NCBI GenBank assembly: GCA_947504035.1
Contig: CANNGA010000009.1
Location: 124,001 to 188,000, forward strand
DNA: 64,000 nucleotides
Direction of reading: 5' to 3'
Origin: an uncultured Flavobacteriaceae bacterium
GTDB lineage: Bacteria; Bacteroidota; Bacteroidia; Flavobacteriales; Flavobacteriaceae
Part shown: positions 44,238 through 52,964 of the stretch, piece by piece
Position numbering within the stretch: the first letter of the stretch is position 1
Layout of the letters: the number at the start of each line of letters is the position of its first letter
The notes under the pieces: model-generated
Told to the model about the DNA's origin: nothing
What the model saw: the letters and a program-made list of their open reading frames with translations, nothing else
Database searches by the model: none
Translations under genes and position numbers: made by a program

Positions 44238-45392
44238 TTATTTCGAGATTAAAATAGATACGGCATTACCACCAAAACCAACAGCATTTATGAGAATGTG
44301 TTTAATGGTTTTAGGTGCGTTTGCGGTTTCTAAATAAGGTATGCCAATGCATTTTTGATGCTGTAACATTAAAATAGCAAATTCTAAGCTCAATGCTCCA
44401 GAAGCTCCAAAGGTATGTCCTATTTTCCATTTGTTAGAGGTGAGATAAGGCATTTGCTTAGGGAATAGATGTTGTATGGCTTTAAATTCTGAAAGGTCAC
44501 CTTTAATTGTTCCAGGCGCATGCATTACAATAACATCTATAGTTTCTGGAGGTCTATTTTTTAAAGCCATTCGCATGGATTTTTGAAAGCATTTGGCATC
44601 GCTAGAAATAGAAATGTTATGCTTTAAAATTTCTGTTGCATACCCAAAGCCTGTAATGCTACATAGTGCATTGGATTTTAGACCTGCTTCAAGACAGAGC
44701 ATCGCAGCTCCTTCCCCTAAAACCATTGTGTTTTTATCTTTTTCCAGATCTAAAGCACGGCATGGAAAAGGCGCTTTAGATTTCGAATACACCTTTAGAG
44801 CTTGCATTTGTGCGATGGTGAAATTGGTTAGAGGGGCTTCACTACCACCCACTAAAAATGTTGCACACATGCCCGAGTTTATCCAAGCAATACCATTAAG
44901 TACACTGTGCAAAGCCGTAGAGCACGTTATAGAATGGCTTAATTCTGGACCTTGCGTTTGCAAATCGTGAGCCACCCAAGATGCTATGTTGCCTAAAGTT
45001 GTTGTTGGAGAGCTTAAGGTTTCAGATTTATTGTGCTTTAAAAAAGAAGTATGGTATTTTTCAAAGAGGGCTGTAGCACCTCGCGATGAGCCTATATTAA
45101 TACCAAAATTAGATGCTGCGTTCCAGCCCGCTTGTTTTATGGCCTGCCTAGAGGCATAAATGGCAAATAAGACAGTATCGTCTAAAGATTTGTATTTGTT
45201 ATCTGAAGCGCGCAGTTCTGCAATACGTGCTTTAGCGCTATCTTGCAGTTGAGCCACCCAAGCGGTTCCCTCTAAAAAAGGCTTTGAATTAAAATGATGC
45301 CTAGGGTTAAGGTAACTATTCCACGTTTCTTCTAAAGTCATGCCTAGAGGCGATATAGAAGCGATAGCGGTTATGGATATAGGATGTTGCAA
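44238..45392 (-). CDS. beta-ketoacyl synthase (KAS-like) of the biotin operon
   Basis: A 384-residue condensing enzyme with a complete Cys-His-His triad: Cys157 in SHSITCSTALHS, His291 in VIVMHAPGTIKGD, and His326 in KWKIGHTFGASGALS. It is the last gene of the operon after bioA (21-nt gap). Because no bioC or bioH is visible in the window, an attractive inference is that it helps make the pimeloyl precursor, but a general FabF-like or unrelated polyketide role is possible. Shorter than FabF (about 410 aa). Confidence 0.8.
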   Translation of the reverse strand: MQHPISITAIASISPLGMTLEETWNSYLNPRHHFNSKPFLEGTAWVAQLQDSAKARIAELRASDNKYKSLDDTVLFAIYASRQAIKQAGWNAASNFGINIGSSRGATALFEKYHTSFLKHNKSETLSSPTTTLGNIASWVAHDLQTQGPELSHSITCSTALHSVLNGIAWINSGMCATFLVGGSEAPLTNFTIAQMQALKVYSKSKAPFPCRALDLEKDKNTMVLGEGAAMLCLEAGLKSNALCSITGFGYATEILKHNISISSDAKCFQKSMRMALKNRPPETIDVIVMHAPGTIKGDLSEFKAIQHLFPKQMPYLTSNKWKIGHTFGASGALSLEFAILMLQHQKCIGIPYLETANAPKTIKHILINAVGFGGNAVSILISK

Positions 45393-45413
45393 AGCAATTT
45401 ATTTTGGGCAAAG

Positions 45414-46679
45414 TTATACTATTTCTAAAGCTTCTTCAATGGTTTGATAGACCTTTTTCAATTCGGCATCTGTAATAATATAAGGGACTTGAATGTAAAT
45501 GGTATTGCCTAGAGGTCTTAAAAAGACACCACGATCCATAAAGAATTTCAGCAATTTGTCGCGTAGGTCGCCGTAGCGTTCCATAACGGTGTTGAGGTCT
45601 AAAGCGAAAATCACACCAATGTGCCGGGTTTCCTTAACTTTGGGATGTGCTTTAATCTTGGTGTTAAAGTCTTGATGCGCCTTTGTAATACGCGAAATGT
45701 TATTTTGAATAGCTGCCGAAGTTAACAATTCAATGCCTGCAATAGCCGCTGCACATCCTACAGGATTGGCGGCATAAGTGTGGCAATGAAAAAAGCCTTT
45801 AGCAACATCGCTGCTTAAAAACCCTTCATAAATGGTTTCGGTACACGATGTAATTGCCATAGGGATAAGGCCTGCTGTTAAGGCCTTGCTCAAACAGATA
45901 ATATCAGGCTTTGTTTCTAGGTAATCTGAAGCAAAATAACGGCCCGTTTTGCCAAATCCCGTCATAACTTCGTCTGCAATAGTTAAAATCCCCTTAGAGG
46001 TACAGGCATTTAAAATGGCATTTAAGCCTTGGGCATCGTGGGTTTTCATGCCAGCAGCACCTTGAATTAAGGGTTCGTATACAAAGCCTGCGATTTTATA
46101 AGTGTCTGCATAATGTTTCAGGGTATCTAAAATAAGAGCAGTATTTGTGCCGTTTGGTGTGGGAATGCGTTTTACATCTATTAAAAAATCTTCAAAAGGG
46201 CCGTTATATACGGATAGCCCAGAGACACTCATGGCCCCAAAGGTGTCGCCGTGAAACCCATTTTCAAAAGCAATAAAAGTAGACCGTTTATCACCTTTAT
46301 TAAAATAGTATTGCAGTGCCATTTTAATGCCTGCTTCTACAGCAGTAGAGCCGTTATCATTAAAATACACTCTATTTTGATTGTCGGGTAGAATTTTTAC
46401 AAGGGCTTCCGATAATTGTACAGCAGGCTCATGCGTAAAATCACTAAACATGACCTGATCGAGTTGTTGCATTTGTGCATAAACACGTTCTGTGATATAA
46501 GGGTGGCAATGGCCATACATACAGGTGTACCAAGATGCGATAGCATCGATATATTCCTTACCCTGTTCATCGGTAAGGATACATCCTTTAGCTTTAACGA
46601 TCGCTAAACTTTCAGGTTGTAACTGGTGTTGTTTTAGGGGGTGCCAAAGGTGCTTTTTATCTCTCTCGTTTAAGGTCAT
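45414..46679 (-). CDS. bioA: adenosylmethionine-8-amino-7-oxononanoate aminotransferase
   Basis: A class-III PLP aminotransferase converting KAPA to DAPA. LWHPLKQH near the start and SWYTCMYGHCHP are BioA signatures. The PLP lysine is Lys265 in ICLSKALTAGLIPM, with the Asp of IADEVMTGFG before it, and FHCHTYAANPVGCAAA follows. The 421-aa length is normal. It overlaps bioD by 4 nt at its start. Confidence 0.95.
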   Translation of the reverse strand: MTLNERDKKHLWHPLKQHQLQPESLAIVKAKGCILTDEQGKEYIDAIASWYTCMYGHCHPYITERVYAQMQQLDQVMFSDFTHEPAVQLSEALVKILPDNQNRVYFNDNGSTAVEAGIKMALQYYFNKGDKRSTFIAFENGFHGDTFGAMSVSGLSVYNGPFEDFLIDVKRIPTPNGTNTALILDTLKHYADTYKIAGFVYEPLIQGAAGMKTHDAQGLNAILNACTSKGILTIADEVMTGFGKTGRYFASDYLETKPDIICLSKALTAGLIPMAITSCTETIYEGFLSSDVAKGFFHCHTYAANPVGCAAAIAGIELLTSAAIQNNISRITKAHQDFNTKIKAHPKVKETRHIGVIFALDLNTVMERYGDLRDKLLKFFMDRGVFLRPLGNTIYIQVPYIITDAELKKVYQTIEEALEIV

Positions 46680-47287
46680 AGTTGGTTTTTAAAACGTTCG
46701 GCGTATGCTTTCACTACATTTTGGTCAAAATAAGGCTCTTCATCAATGCGCCCAAGAACGGGAACACCGGTCATTTTTTTAATAATCGCCTCTGTAGTGG
46801 GGTGTGCTGCACCACTAAAAAGAAGTGTCACATCAAACCCTTTTTCTTTTAAAAACTGAACAGTGAGTAATGTATGGTTAATGCTGCCTAGATAATGACG
46901 AGATACCACAATAACTTTATAGTGTGGCTGTATTAAGTCTAAAATGGTGGTGCTAGCGTTTAAAGGAACCAGCAAACCTCCAGCGCCTTCAATGACTAAG
47001 TTGGGGTTGTTGGTGTGTGGGGGTGTAAAGGCGTTGATATCTATTTCTACACCGTCTATAGCTGCAGCAGCATGTGGACTCATAGGTGTTTCTAAGGCAT
47101 AGGCATTAGGGTGACATTGAGATGTTGTATTAGAGATTAAGCGCTTTACTTTAGCAGTATCGCAATTTTCTAATTCTCCAGCTTGCACAGGTTTCCAATA
47201 ATCGGCCTCAAGTGCTTCTGTAATGATGGCAGAAGCTACAGTTTTTCCAACTTCTGTAGAAATGCCTGTTATAAAGTAAGTATTCAT
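46676..47287 (-). CDS. bioD: dethiobiotin synthetase
   Basis: A 203-residue P-loop carboxylase closing the ureido ring. The P-loop is GISTEVGKT with Lys15; YWKPVQAGELENCDT and the VIEGAGGLLVPLN motif are intact. It overlaps the upstream DUF2007 gene by 4 nt and bioA by 4 nt, showing translational coupling across the operon. Confidence 0.94.
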   Translation of the reverse strand: MNTYFITGISTEVGKTVASAIITEALEADYWKPVQAGELENCDTAKVKRLISNTTSQCHPNAYALETPMSPHAAAAIDGVEIDINAFTPPHTNNPNLVIEGAGGLLVPLNASTTILDLIQPHYKVIVVSRHYLGSINHTLLTVQFLKEKGFDVTLLFSGAAHPTTEAIIKKMTGVPVLGRIDEEPYFDQNVVKAYAERFKNQL

Positions 47288-47697
47288 TTTAAGTCAAATT
47301 CGGTATTACAAACGTCGCATCTGTATTTATGTTTGGTGTAAAATGGTAGTGCGGCAAATAGAACGCCAAACACAAACGCAAAAAAGGATTTTAGATCTTT
47401 AATGGTTGAAAATAAGGTTATAGTCTCACTTTTACACTTAGGACAAGCAATGGTATTGCCTTTATCGTCTAAGGCATATTTAGAGATAGACTGCAAAATG
47501 TGCTGTGCCCGTAAAGCATCTTTAGCATATACTTTTAGTTTTACACCACCTATGGCATTACTCACCAAGGGATCTGTATCTATGGTGAAACTATCTGATA
47601 AAAACACAGGAATGCCATCGGCTTCTAAACGGCCTTTTACGATTTGTGCTTCAGTAGAATATTGGTAACGTGCTATGGTTTTAAATGTATCACTCAT
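47284..47697 (-). CDS. DUF2007-type protein with zinc ribbon and membrane segment, embedded in the biotin operon
   Basis: A 137-residue protein. The N-terminal 70 residues form a DUF2007 (putative signal-transducing) domain: YSTEAQIVKGRLEADGIPVF and LKVYAKDALRAQHIL. A zinc ribbon CPKC (about residue 87) and CDVC (about residue 128) brackets a hydrophobic segment (FFAFVFGVLFAALPFY). ATG 47697 overlaps bioF by 8 nt; the stop overlaps bioD by 4 nt. Function is unknown. Its position between bioF and bioD could mean a biotin-linked regulatory role or simple hitch-hiking. Confidence 0.75.
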   Translation of the reverse strand: MSDTFKTIARYQYSTEAQIVKGRLEADGIPVFLSDSFTIDTDPLVSNAIGGVKLKVYAKDALRAQHILQSISKYALDDKGNTIACPKCKSETITLFSTIKDLKSFFAFVFGVLFAALPFYTKHKYRCDVCNTEFDLK

Positions 47698-48844
47698 ATG
47701 CTGCAAAAGTACTAAGTGCATTTAGAACTTTAGTGATATCTGCTTTAGAATTATAACTATGCAAACAAAAACGTAGCCGTTCTTTGCCTTTGGGTACGGT
47801 TGGTGATAAGATTGGTTTCACATTAAACCCAGAATGTTGTAAGTGTTGAGCGATCTGCTTCACATTGTTATTTCCAGGGATGACGCAACACTGAATGGCT
47901 GAATTAGAGGTTATAAATTTAGTTTCTAGATGATTGCGATGAACTTCAGCTTTAAAGTGTTTGATGTTTTGCGCCAATAGCGTACGATTTGTAGATGTGT
48001 TTAGTGTGCGATAAGCAGCATGTATTGTGGCTAAGCTATGTGGCGGTAATGCCGTTGTGTAAATTAAAGACCTGCAAAAATTTACTAAAAATGTTTTTAA
48101 CGCTGCAGAACCTAAAATCGCAGCACCATGACAGCCTAGCGCTTTTCCAAAGGTGATGATACGTGCAAAAACTGTAGATTCTAGATGCAACTGTTGCAAG
48201 AGGCCTTCACCAGAATTACCAAAAACACCAACGGCATGAGCTTCATCTATAATTAGATGTGCCTTATAGGTGTTGCATAATTTTGATAGTGCTTTTAAAT
48301 CTGGGGAATCCCCACCCATAGAAAACACCGATTCTGTGACGACGTAAATACTAAGATCTTTTGCAAAGGCAGTTGCCCTATAGCGTAGTAATAAAGCTTC
48401 TAGAGTTTCTAAATGATTGTGTTTAAATTTATAAGCTTTTGCATGGCTCATCGCAATACCATCACGTATTGATGCATGGCTGTATTCGTCGTATAGAATA
48501 AGGTCGCCGCGCTGCGGAACGCAAGAGAAAAAGCCCATATTGGCATCGTATCCAGAGTTGAATATTAAGGCCGCTGCGCTCTTGTGAATTTCCGCCAATT
48601 GCGATTCTACCAGATCGTACAATTTATGGTTGCCAGATAATAATCGAGAACCTGTAGCGCCATTGTGCATTATATCATAATGCTTTAAGACCGCATGTGC
48701 TGTTTCAAAAAGGCGTGCAGATGTAGACAACCCCAAGTAATCATTCGATGAAAAGTCAATTAAACCAGAAGGCGTTCCTAAACGGCGTAATGCGTTTTTA
48801 GAATGCCGTTGCTCTAATTTTTGCTCTAATTTTTTGGGTAGCAT
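47690..48844 (-). CDS. bioF: 8-amino-7-oxononanoate synthase
   Basis: A 384-residue PLP enzyme condensing pimeloyl-thioester with alanine. FSSNDYLGLS and GATGSRLLSGNHKLYDLVE are BioF hallmarks; the PLP lysine is Lys234 in TFGKALGCHG, and LIIDEAHAVGVFG carries the cofactor Asp. It is first gene of the operon bioF-DUF2007-bioD-bioA-KAS. A promoter-like pair lies immediately upstream (48849-48879), so close to the ATG that the mRNA would be almost leaderless. Confidence 0.94.
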   Translation of the reverse strand: MLPKKLEQKLEQRHSKNALRRLGTPSGLIDFSSNDYLGLSTSARLFETAHAVLKHYDIMHNGATGSRLLSGNHKLYDLVESQLAEIHKSAAALIFNSGYDANMGFFSCVPQRGDLILYDEYSHASIRDGIAMSHAKAYKFKHNHLETLEALLLRYRATAFAKDLSIYVVTESVFSMGGDSPDLKALSKLCNTYKAHLIIDEAHAVGVFGNSGEGLLQQLHLESTVFARIITFGKALGCHGAAILGSAALKTFLVNFCRSLIYTTALPPHSLATIHAAYRTLNTSTNRTLLAQNIKHFKAEVHRNHLETKFITSNSAIQCCVIPGNNNVKQIAQHLQHSGFNVKPILSPTVPKGKERLRFCLHSYNSKADITKVLNALSTFAAYE

Positions 48845-48848
48845 GTCG

Positions 48849-48879
48849 CAAAGATACGGGGAAGTACATACTAATACAA
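48849..48879 (-). promoter_or_regulatory. candidate promoter of the biotin operon
   Basis: Read leftward: TTG (48879-48877), 20 nt, TATCTTTG (48856-48849), then ATG at 48844. The -7 box is a perfect match. The expected start of transcription falls at or within a few nt of the start codon. Confidence 0.5.
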
Positions 48880-48926
48880 TGACAGCTCTAAAATGCTAAA
48901 AAATAATTTTTAACATTAATTTATTA

Positions 48927-48954
48927 TTGATTATCAATAATTTTTATATTTTTG
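48927..48954 (+). promoter_or_regulatory. candidate promoter of the DUF2975/XRE pair
   Basis: TTG at 48927-48929 and TATTTTTG at 48947-48954, separated by 17 nt, 32 nt before ATG 48986. Confidence 0.45.
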
Positions 48955-48985
48955 TTATCGAAAAACAATAATAAATTATTTTGAA

Positions 48986-49513
48986 ATGAAACAATTCGCA
49001 TACTTTTCGGCCACCTTATTATTTTACAGTATAGCAAGTATATTAGGCTTTGTCATGTTATTCTCAATAGGGGCTTATTTAGAATATAAATTTGGTTTTC
49101 AAATACCGTTTGTAGATAGTATAGAAGGTGGAGGAAAGGTACATGTGCCTTTAGTAGGGTTACATGTCAATGTGCCGTTTAACGCCTCTATTCTTCTCAT
49201 GTGCTTAAGCATGTTATATTATGGCGTTTACTTTTACGTGTTTAAAATGTTTTTAGGTGTGTTTATTAAAAAAAACATGTTCGAAGCGAGTTCTGTAAAG
49301 TACTTGCGTTTATTTTTAAAGCTAAATCTTATCCCTTTATTATATATTATAGTATTTGTGGGGGCTATATTTGTAAAGGGGGCTGATTTTCGTTTACAGG
49401 ATGATTATTTTATCGTGTTAGCCCACTTAACCATTGCCTTTTTGGTGTATCTCTATTTAGAGGTATTAAGCAAAGGAAAACATATTAAGGATGAAAACGA
49501 TTTAACCATTTAA
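48986..49513 (+). CDS. DUF2975 four-helix membrane protein
   Basis: A 175-residue integral membrane protein with four hydrophobic helices (about 5-30, 70-95, 105-130, 140-165) and a basic C-terminus. The pattern fits DUF2975, a family nearly always paired with a small XRE-type regulator, as here (the HTH gene begins 4 nt after its stop). Function unknown; a membrane sensor or a partner of the HTH protein is inferred from the pairing. Confidence 0.78.
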   Translation: MKQFAYFSATLLFYSIASILGFVMLFSIGAYLEYKFGFQIPFVDSIEGGGKVHVPLVGLHVNVPFNASILLMCLSMLYYGVYFYVFKMFLGVFIKKNMFEASSVKYLRLFLKLNLIPLLYIIVFVGAIFVKGADFRLQDDYFIVLAHLTIAFLVYLYLEVLSKGKHIKDENDLTI

Positions 49514-49516
49514 ACC

Positions 49517-49723
49517 ATGCCGATACGTGTAAATTTAGATATAATGCTTGTCCAGCGCAAAATGAAAAGTAAACATTTAGCAGAGGTTATAGGCATCACC
49601 ACAGCGAATTTATCCATCCTAAAATCTGGAAAAGCTAAGGCTATACGGTTTACGACTTTGGAGGCGATTTGTAAAGCATTAGAGTGTCAACCTGCAGATA
49701 TTTTAGAGTACGTTGCAGATTAA
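49517..49723 (+). CDS. XRE-family helix-turn-helix regulator
   Basis: A 68-residue Cro/CI-type HTH of the YozG subfamily. MPIRVNLDIMLVQRKMKSKHLAEVIG begins helix 1-2; ITTANLSILKSGKAKAIRF is the recognition helix region; TLEAICKALECQPADILEY is the conserved end. It directly follows the DUF2975 membrane protein, the usual partner. It probably autoregulates the pair; no target operator was identified. Confidence 0.88.
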   Translation: MPIRVNLDIMLVQRKMKSKHLAEVIGITTANLSILKSGKAKAIRFTTLEAICKALECQPADILEYVAD

Positions 49724-49729
49724 AATCCG

Positions 49730-49737
49730 TATTTTTG
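49730..49737 (+). promoter_or_regulatory. candidate -7 element of the DUF3157-like gene
   Basis: TATTTTTG, 29 nt before ATG 49767; the nearest upstream TTG is only 14 nt away. Confidence 0.3.
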
Positions 49738-49766
49738 AAGACATTTAAATCTATTGTATTCGCATT

Positions 49767-50219
49767 ATGAAAAAATTACTTTTTGTTGTATTGGTTTTAA
49801 TATCTGTTCTTGGGTTTTCGCAAAATAATTATATTGTTAAGACCGATGATGGCAGGCGTGTACTGTTAAAAGCAGATTACACATGGGAATATATAGACCA
49901 ACAACCTGCTGCAACAGGTGCCGTAGGTCAACCCGCAGTGCCAGCACCTATAAAGGGAAATGCGTGTCATCTTGCCGAAGGCTATGAAGAGCCTGTATTA
50001 AATAAAAAAATACAGGGTCAACTTAAAAAAGGCAGAGCGACTTTAGCGCATGTTAAAAAGAAAGTTGCTAAAGACTATAATTGTACTGTAGAAGACGTTG
50101 TTTTAATGGCCATAACGGAAACGCCTAGGGTTTCAAAATATACATTCTGTGCCAAGGGCGAAAAAGTTTATTACAAACGTAATGGACATAAAATTTTAGA
50201 GAAAGGCAAGTTTTTCTAA
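49767..50219 (+). CDS. small secreted protein, DUF3157-like N-terminus
   Basis: A 150-residue exported protein (signal peptide ending LGFSQ). The N-terminal VKTDDGRRVLLKADYTWEYID resembles the short motif of DUF3157 proteins. The C-terminal half (about 65-150) has two cysteines and many lysines and no motif that I recognise. It is upstream of the orphan umuC with a 55-nt gap. Function unknown. Confidence 0.6.
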   Translation: MKKLLFVVLVLISVLGFSQNNYIVKTDDGRRVLLKADYTWEYIDQQPAATGAVGQPAVPAPIKGNACHLAEGYEEPVLNKKIQGQLKKGRATLAHVKKKVAKDYNCTVEDVVLMAITETPRVSKYTFCAKGEKVYYKRNGHKILEKGKFF

Positions 50220-50274
50220 TCAAAAAAAACACCTGTTTTACAAAGGTAACCACTTAAAAACTATTCTATTTACA

Positions 50275-51531
50275 ATGTATGCCTTAGTAGACTGTAATAA
50301 TTTTTATGCGTCTTGCGAACGGGTTTTTAATCCTAACTTGCAGCATAAGCCCATCGCTATTTTAAGCAATAATGATGGCTGTGTTATCTCGCGAAGCGAT
50401 GAGGCAAAGGTGTTGGGTTTGCCTATGGGTGCTCCTATTTTTAAATGGGAGGGCTTTTGCAAAACTAACGGTATAAAAGTATTGTCTTCTAATTATCCAT
50501 TGTACGGCGATATGAGTCATCGCGTCATGCGCATATTAGAACAGTTTACGCCCGATGTAGAAGTGTATAGTATCGATGAGGCATTTTTAGAATTTAAAGG
50601 TTTTAGTGATTGGGATTTTGCTAATTACGGTTTAGAGATACGGGGGCGTATTTTAAAATGGACGGGTATCCCTACTTGTGTGGGCATAGCGCCAACAAAG
50701 GCTTTGAGTAAAGTGGCTAATAAAATCGCACGGAAGTTTCCTGAAGAAACTAAAGGTATTTATGTGATCGACTCTGAAGCGAAACGGCTTAAAGCTTTAA
50801 AATGGATTAAGATAGAAGAGGTTTGGGGAGTGGGGCGAGGCTTACAAAAGCGTTTAAAAGCGAAAGGCTGTAAAAAGGCTTATGATTTTACATGCTTATC
50901 AGACGATTGGGTACGTAAAAATTTGGCCATTACGGGGTGGAAGTTGAAAAAAGATTTAGAAGGGAATTCCCAGCTAAAACTGGATGAGGTAACCACAAAA
51001 CGCGCTATTGCGACCACCAGAAGTTTTGAATACACGTTTTCAGATATTGATAACATCAAAGAGCGTATCTCTACGTTTGCAACACGCTGTGCTGAAAAAT
51101 TAAGGCAACAAGGATCTAGTTGTAATATGGTTTATGTAACACTACAAAGCGATCGGCATAAGCAAAATACAACACAGCATAAAGGTCGTAAAATGATAAC
51201 TTTAGCCTACCCCACAGATTCAAGTCTTGTCATTAGCAGTGCAGCAGTAAATGCGGTAACAGATATCTTTAAAGCAGGCGTAAATTATAAACGTGCGGGC
51301 GTTATTGTTATGGGGTTGGTGGCTACAGATAATTACCAATTACAACTGTTTCAAAAAGAAAACCCAAAGCACAAGCCATTGATGCAGGCTATAGATGGTT
51401 TAAATGCCAAGTATGCCGATCATAAAATAAAGTTAGGCAATCAAGACTTAAAGCGCACCTGGAAAATGCGTCAAGAACGTTTATCTCCAAGATATACTAC
51501 ACGTATTAGTGATATTATTGTAGTAAAATAA
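50275..51531 (+). CDS. umuC: Y-family DNA polymerase UmuC
   Basis: A 418-residue catalytic subunit of translesion polymerase V. The start MYALVDCNNFYASCERVFNP carries the first catalytic Asp; YSIDEAFLEF (about residue 100) carries the Asp-Glu pair. GIAPTKALSKVANKIA and VWGVGRGLQKRLKAKG (helix-hairpin-helix) follow, and the DUF4113-like tail LKRTWKMRQERLSPRYTTR is present. UmuD, usually directly upstream, is absent within this window; the upstream gene encodes an unrelated secreted protein. Confidence 0.93.
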   Translation: MYALVDCNNFYASCERVFNPNLQHKPIAILSNNDGCVISRSDEAKVLGLPMGAPIFKWEGFCKTNGIKVLSSNYPLYGDMSHRVMRILEQFTPDVEVYSIDEAFLEFKGFSDWDFANYGLEIRGRILKWTGIPTCVGIAPTKALSKVANKIARKFPEETKGIYVIDSEAKRLKALKWIKIEEVWGVGRGLQKRLKAKGCKKAYDFTCLSDDWVRKNLAITGWKLKKDLEGNSQLKLDEVTTKRAIATTRSFEYTFSDIDNIKERISTFATRCAEKLRQQGSSCNMVYVTLQSDRHKQNTTQHKGRKMITLAYPTDSSLVISSAAVNAVTDIFKAGVNYKRAGVIVMGLVATDNYQLQLFQKENPKHKPLMQAIDGLNAKYADHKIKLGNQDLKRTWKMRQERLSPRYTTRISDIIVVK

Positions 51532-51566
51532 AAGGAGGACAGAGTTGTTGAAAATTATAAAAGGGC

Positions 51567-51601
51567 GTTTGGTATTCCATATGGGTTTCAAACCTTTTTA
51601 T
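51567..51601 (+). terminator. possible terminator after umuC
   Basis: GTTTGG and (T)CAAAC flank an imperfect inner stem, followed by CTTTTTA. Weak compared with the others. Confidence 0.4.
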
Positions 51602-51602
51602 T

Positions 51603-51610
51603 TACATTTG
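51603..51610 (+). promoter_or_regulatory. candidate -7 element of the barrel-protein gene
   Basis: TACATTTG, a TAnnTTTG match 17 nt before ATG 51628. No -33 match. Confidence 0.4.
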
Positions 51611-51627
51611 TCTATAGATAATAGATT

Positions 51628-52326
51628 ATGAAAGACCTCTTTATTTTAGTACTAAGCATTGTCTCTGTAATTCAAGTGTTTTCACAAGAATTGACCAGTA
51701 GGGTAAAGGATAGTTTATATAAAGAAGATCAATTTTATATTGGCACGACTTATAACCTTTTAGGAAAGCGCCCAGAGGATTTAAGGCAAACTAGCTTTTC
51801 ATTAGGGTTTCATTTAGGGTTTATAAAAGACATGCCTATTACCAAAAGGCGTAATGTAGCCATAGGAGTAGGCTTAGGGTATTCTACGAACTCTTATATC
51901 CAGAATCTACTTATTCAAAGAGAAGACGTTTCTGGAGATTTTAATTTTAGCGTTATTGATGCGAATACAGTAAATTTTACCAAAAATAAATTTTCAGAGC
52001 ATGTTATAGAGTTGCCCATAGAGTTTAGATGGCGTACATCTACAGTGAGTTCTTATAAATTTTGGCGTGTTTATGTGGGAATGAAACTAGGTTATGTGTT
52101 TACGAATAGAAGTAAATTTGAAGGTAGTTTAGGGACGTTTATACATCAAAATATTCCTAACTATACGACATTTCAATATGGTCCTACGTTAAGCGTAGGC
52201 TACAATACGTGGAATATTTTTGCCTATTATGGTGTGAATTCTATCTTTTCGGACACGACTTTATTAAACGGTGTGCCATTGGATAGCAATGCGGTAAAAA
52301 TAGGATTGTTATTTTACATTCTTTAA
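51628..52326 (+). CDS. outer-membrane beta-barrel protein, PorT/OMP_b-brl type
   Basis: A 232-residue exported protein (signal peptide ending QVFSQ). FYIGTTYNLLGKRPEDLRQTSF and a series of amphipathic strands (NVAIGVGLGYSTNSY, WRVYVGMKLGYVF, FQYGPTLSVGYNTW, VKIGLLFYIL) indicate an 8-10-strand barrel similar to PorT and OMP_b-brl_2 proteins. A T9SS role is possible but not supported by neighbours, so a generic porin-family call is safer. It converges with the PAP2-like gene. Confidence 0.7.
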   Translation: MKDLFILVLSIVSVIQVFSQELTSRVKDSLYKEDQFYIGTTYNLLGKRPEDLRQTSFSLGFHLGFIKDMPITKRRNVAIGVGLGYSTNSYIQNLLIQREDVSGDFNFSVIDANTVNFTKNKFSEHVIELPIEFRWRTSTVSSYKFWRVYVGMKLGYVFTNRSKFEGSLGTFIHQNIPNYTTFQYGPTLSVGYNTWNIFAYYGVNSIFSDTTLLNGVPLDSNAVKIGLLFYIL

Positions 52327-52355
52327 GTTTTAATAGTGGAGTATCTTCTAAAGGA

Positions 52356-52964
52356 TTAAAGCCAATTTGTAATTAAAATAAGTTGTGGAAATAGGCCGAC
52401 AACAGCCCCCATGATTAGTTCTGTAACGGTATGGGCTTTTAAATGCAGGCGAGAGGTTGCTACAGCACCTATAGCTATAGATAGCGCAGCAAGTGTGCCG
52501 TTAATATTAATGCTAAAGTGAATGCTAAGCGCTATAAAAAACATAAACAGACCGCAAATTGCGATCATATGTATGCTCGCTTTAAAATTGAATAGCGCTA
52601 AAATTAAGCAAGCTAGTGTAGATATTAAAATGCCTACAAAGAAATAATAGAGCTCTATGTACATGTGAGGTTGCAGTACACTTTGTAGCACCAAAATTAT
52701 AATCAAGGCATTAAGCATTAAAGGTATAATACGTTCTCTAGCACTGTTTAAATGAATAGAACGTACTTTTCCTATGGTTTTTAACAAGAGATACAATAAT
52801 AGGGGCAATATTATGGTAAGTATGCTTAGAGAAAATAACTTGGCCCAAATAATCCTAGTATCGATATAACGGGTCGATTTTACAAAGTAAAACATAACGC
52901 CTAAAATAGGCATTAGTAGGGGGTGAAAAATCACCGAAATACTTTTTAAGACATGGTGTATCAT
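52356..52964 (-). CDS. membrane protein with PAP2-like C-terminal motif
   Basis: A 202-residue protein with six or so hydrophobic helices. The C-terminal SRLHLKAHTVTELIMGAVVG resembles the SR...H motif of PAP2 lipid-phosphatase-related membrane proteins, but the first PAP2 motif (KxxxxxxRP) is not evident, so catalysis is uncertain. Its ATG overlaps the rpoN stop codon (4 nt), so it is co-transcribed behind rpoN. Confidence 0.6.
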   Translation of the reverse strand: MIHHVLKSISVIFHPLLMPILGVMFYFVKSTRYIDTRIIWAKLFSLSILTIILPLLLYLLLKTIGKVRSIHLNSARERIIPLMLNALIIILVLQSVLQPHMYIELYYFFVGILISTLACLILALFNFKASIHMIAICGLFMFFIALSIHFSININGTLAALSIAIGAVATSRLHLKAHTVTELIMGAVVGLFPQLILITNWL

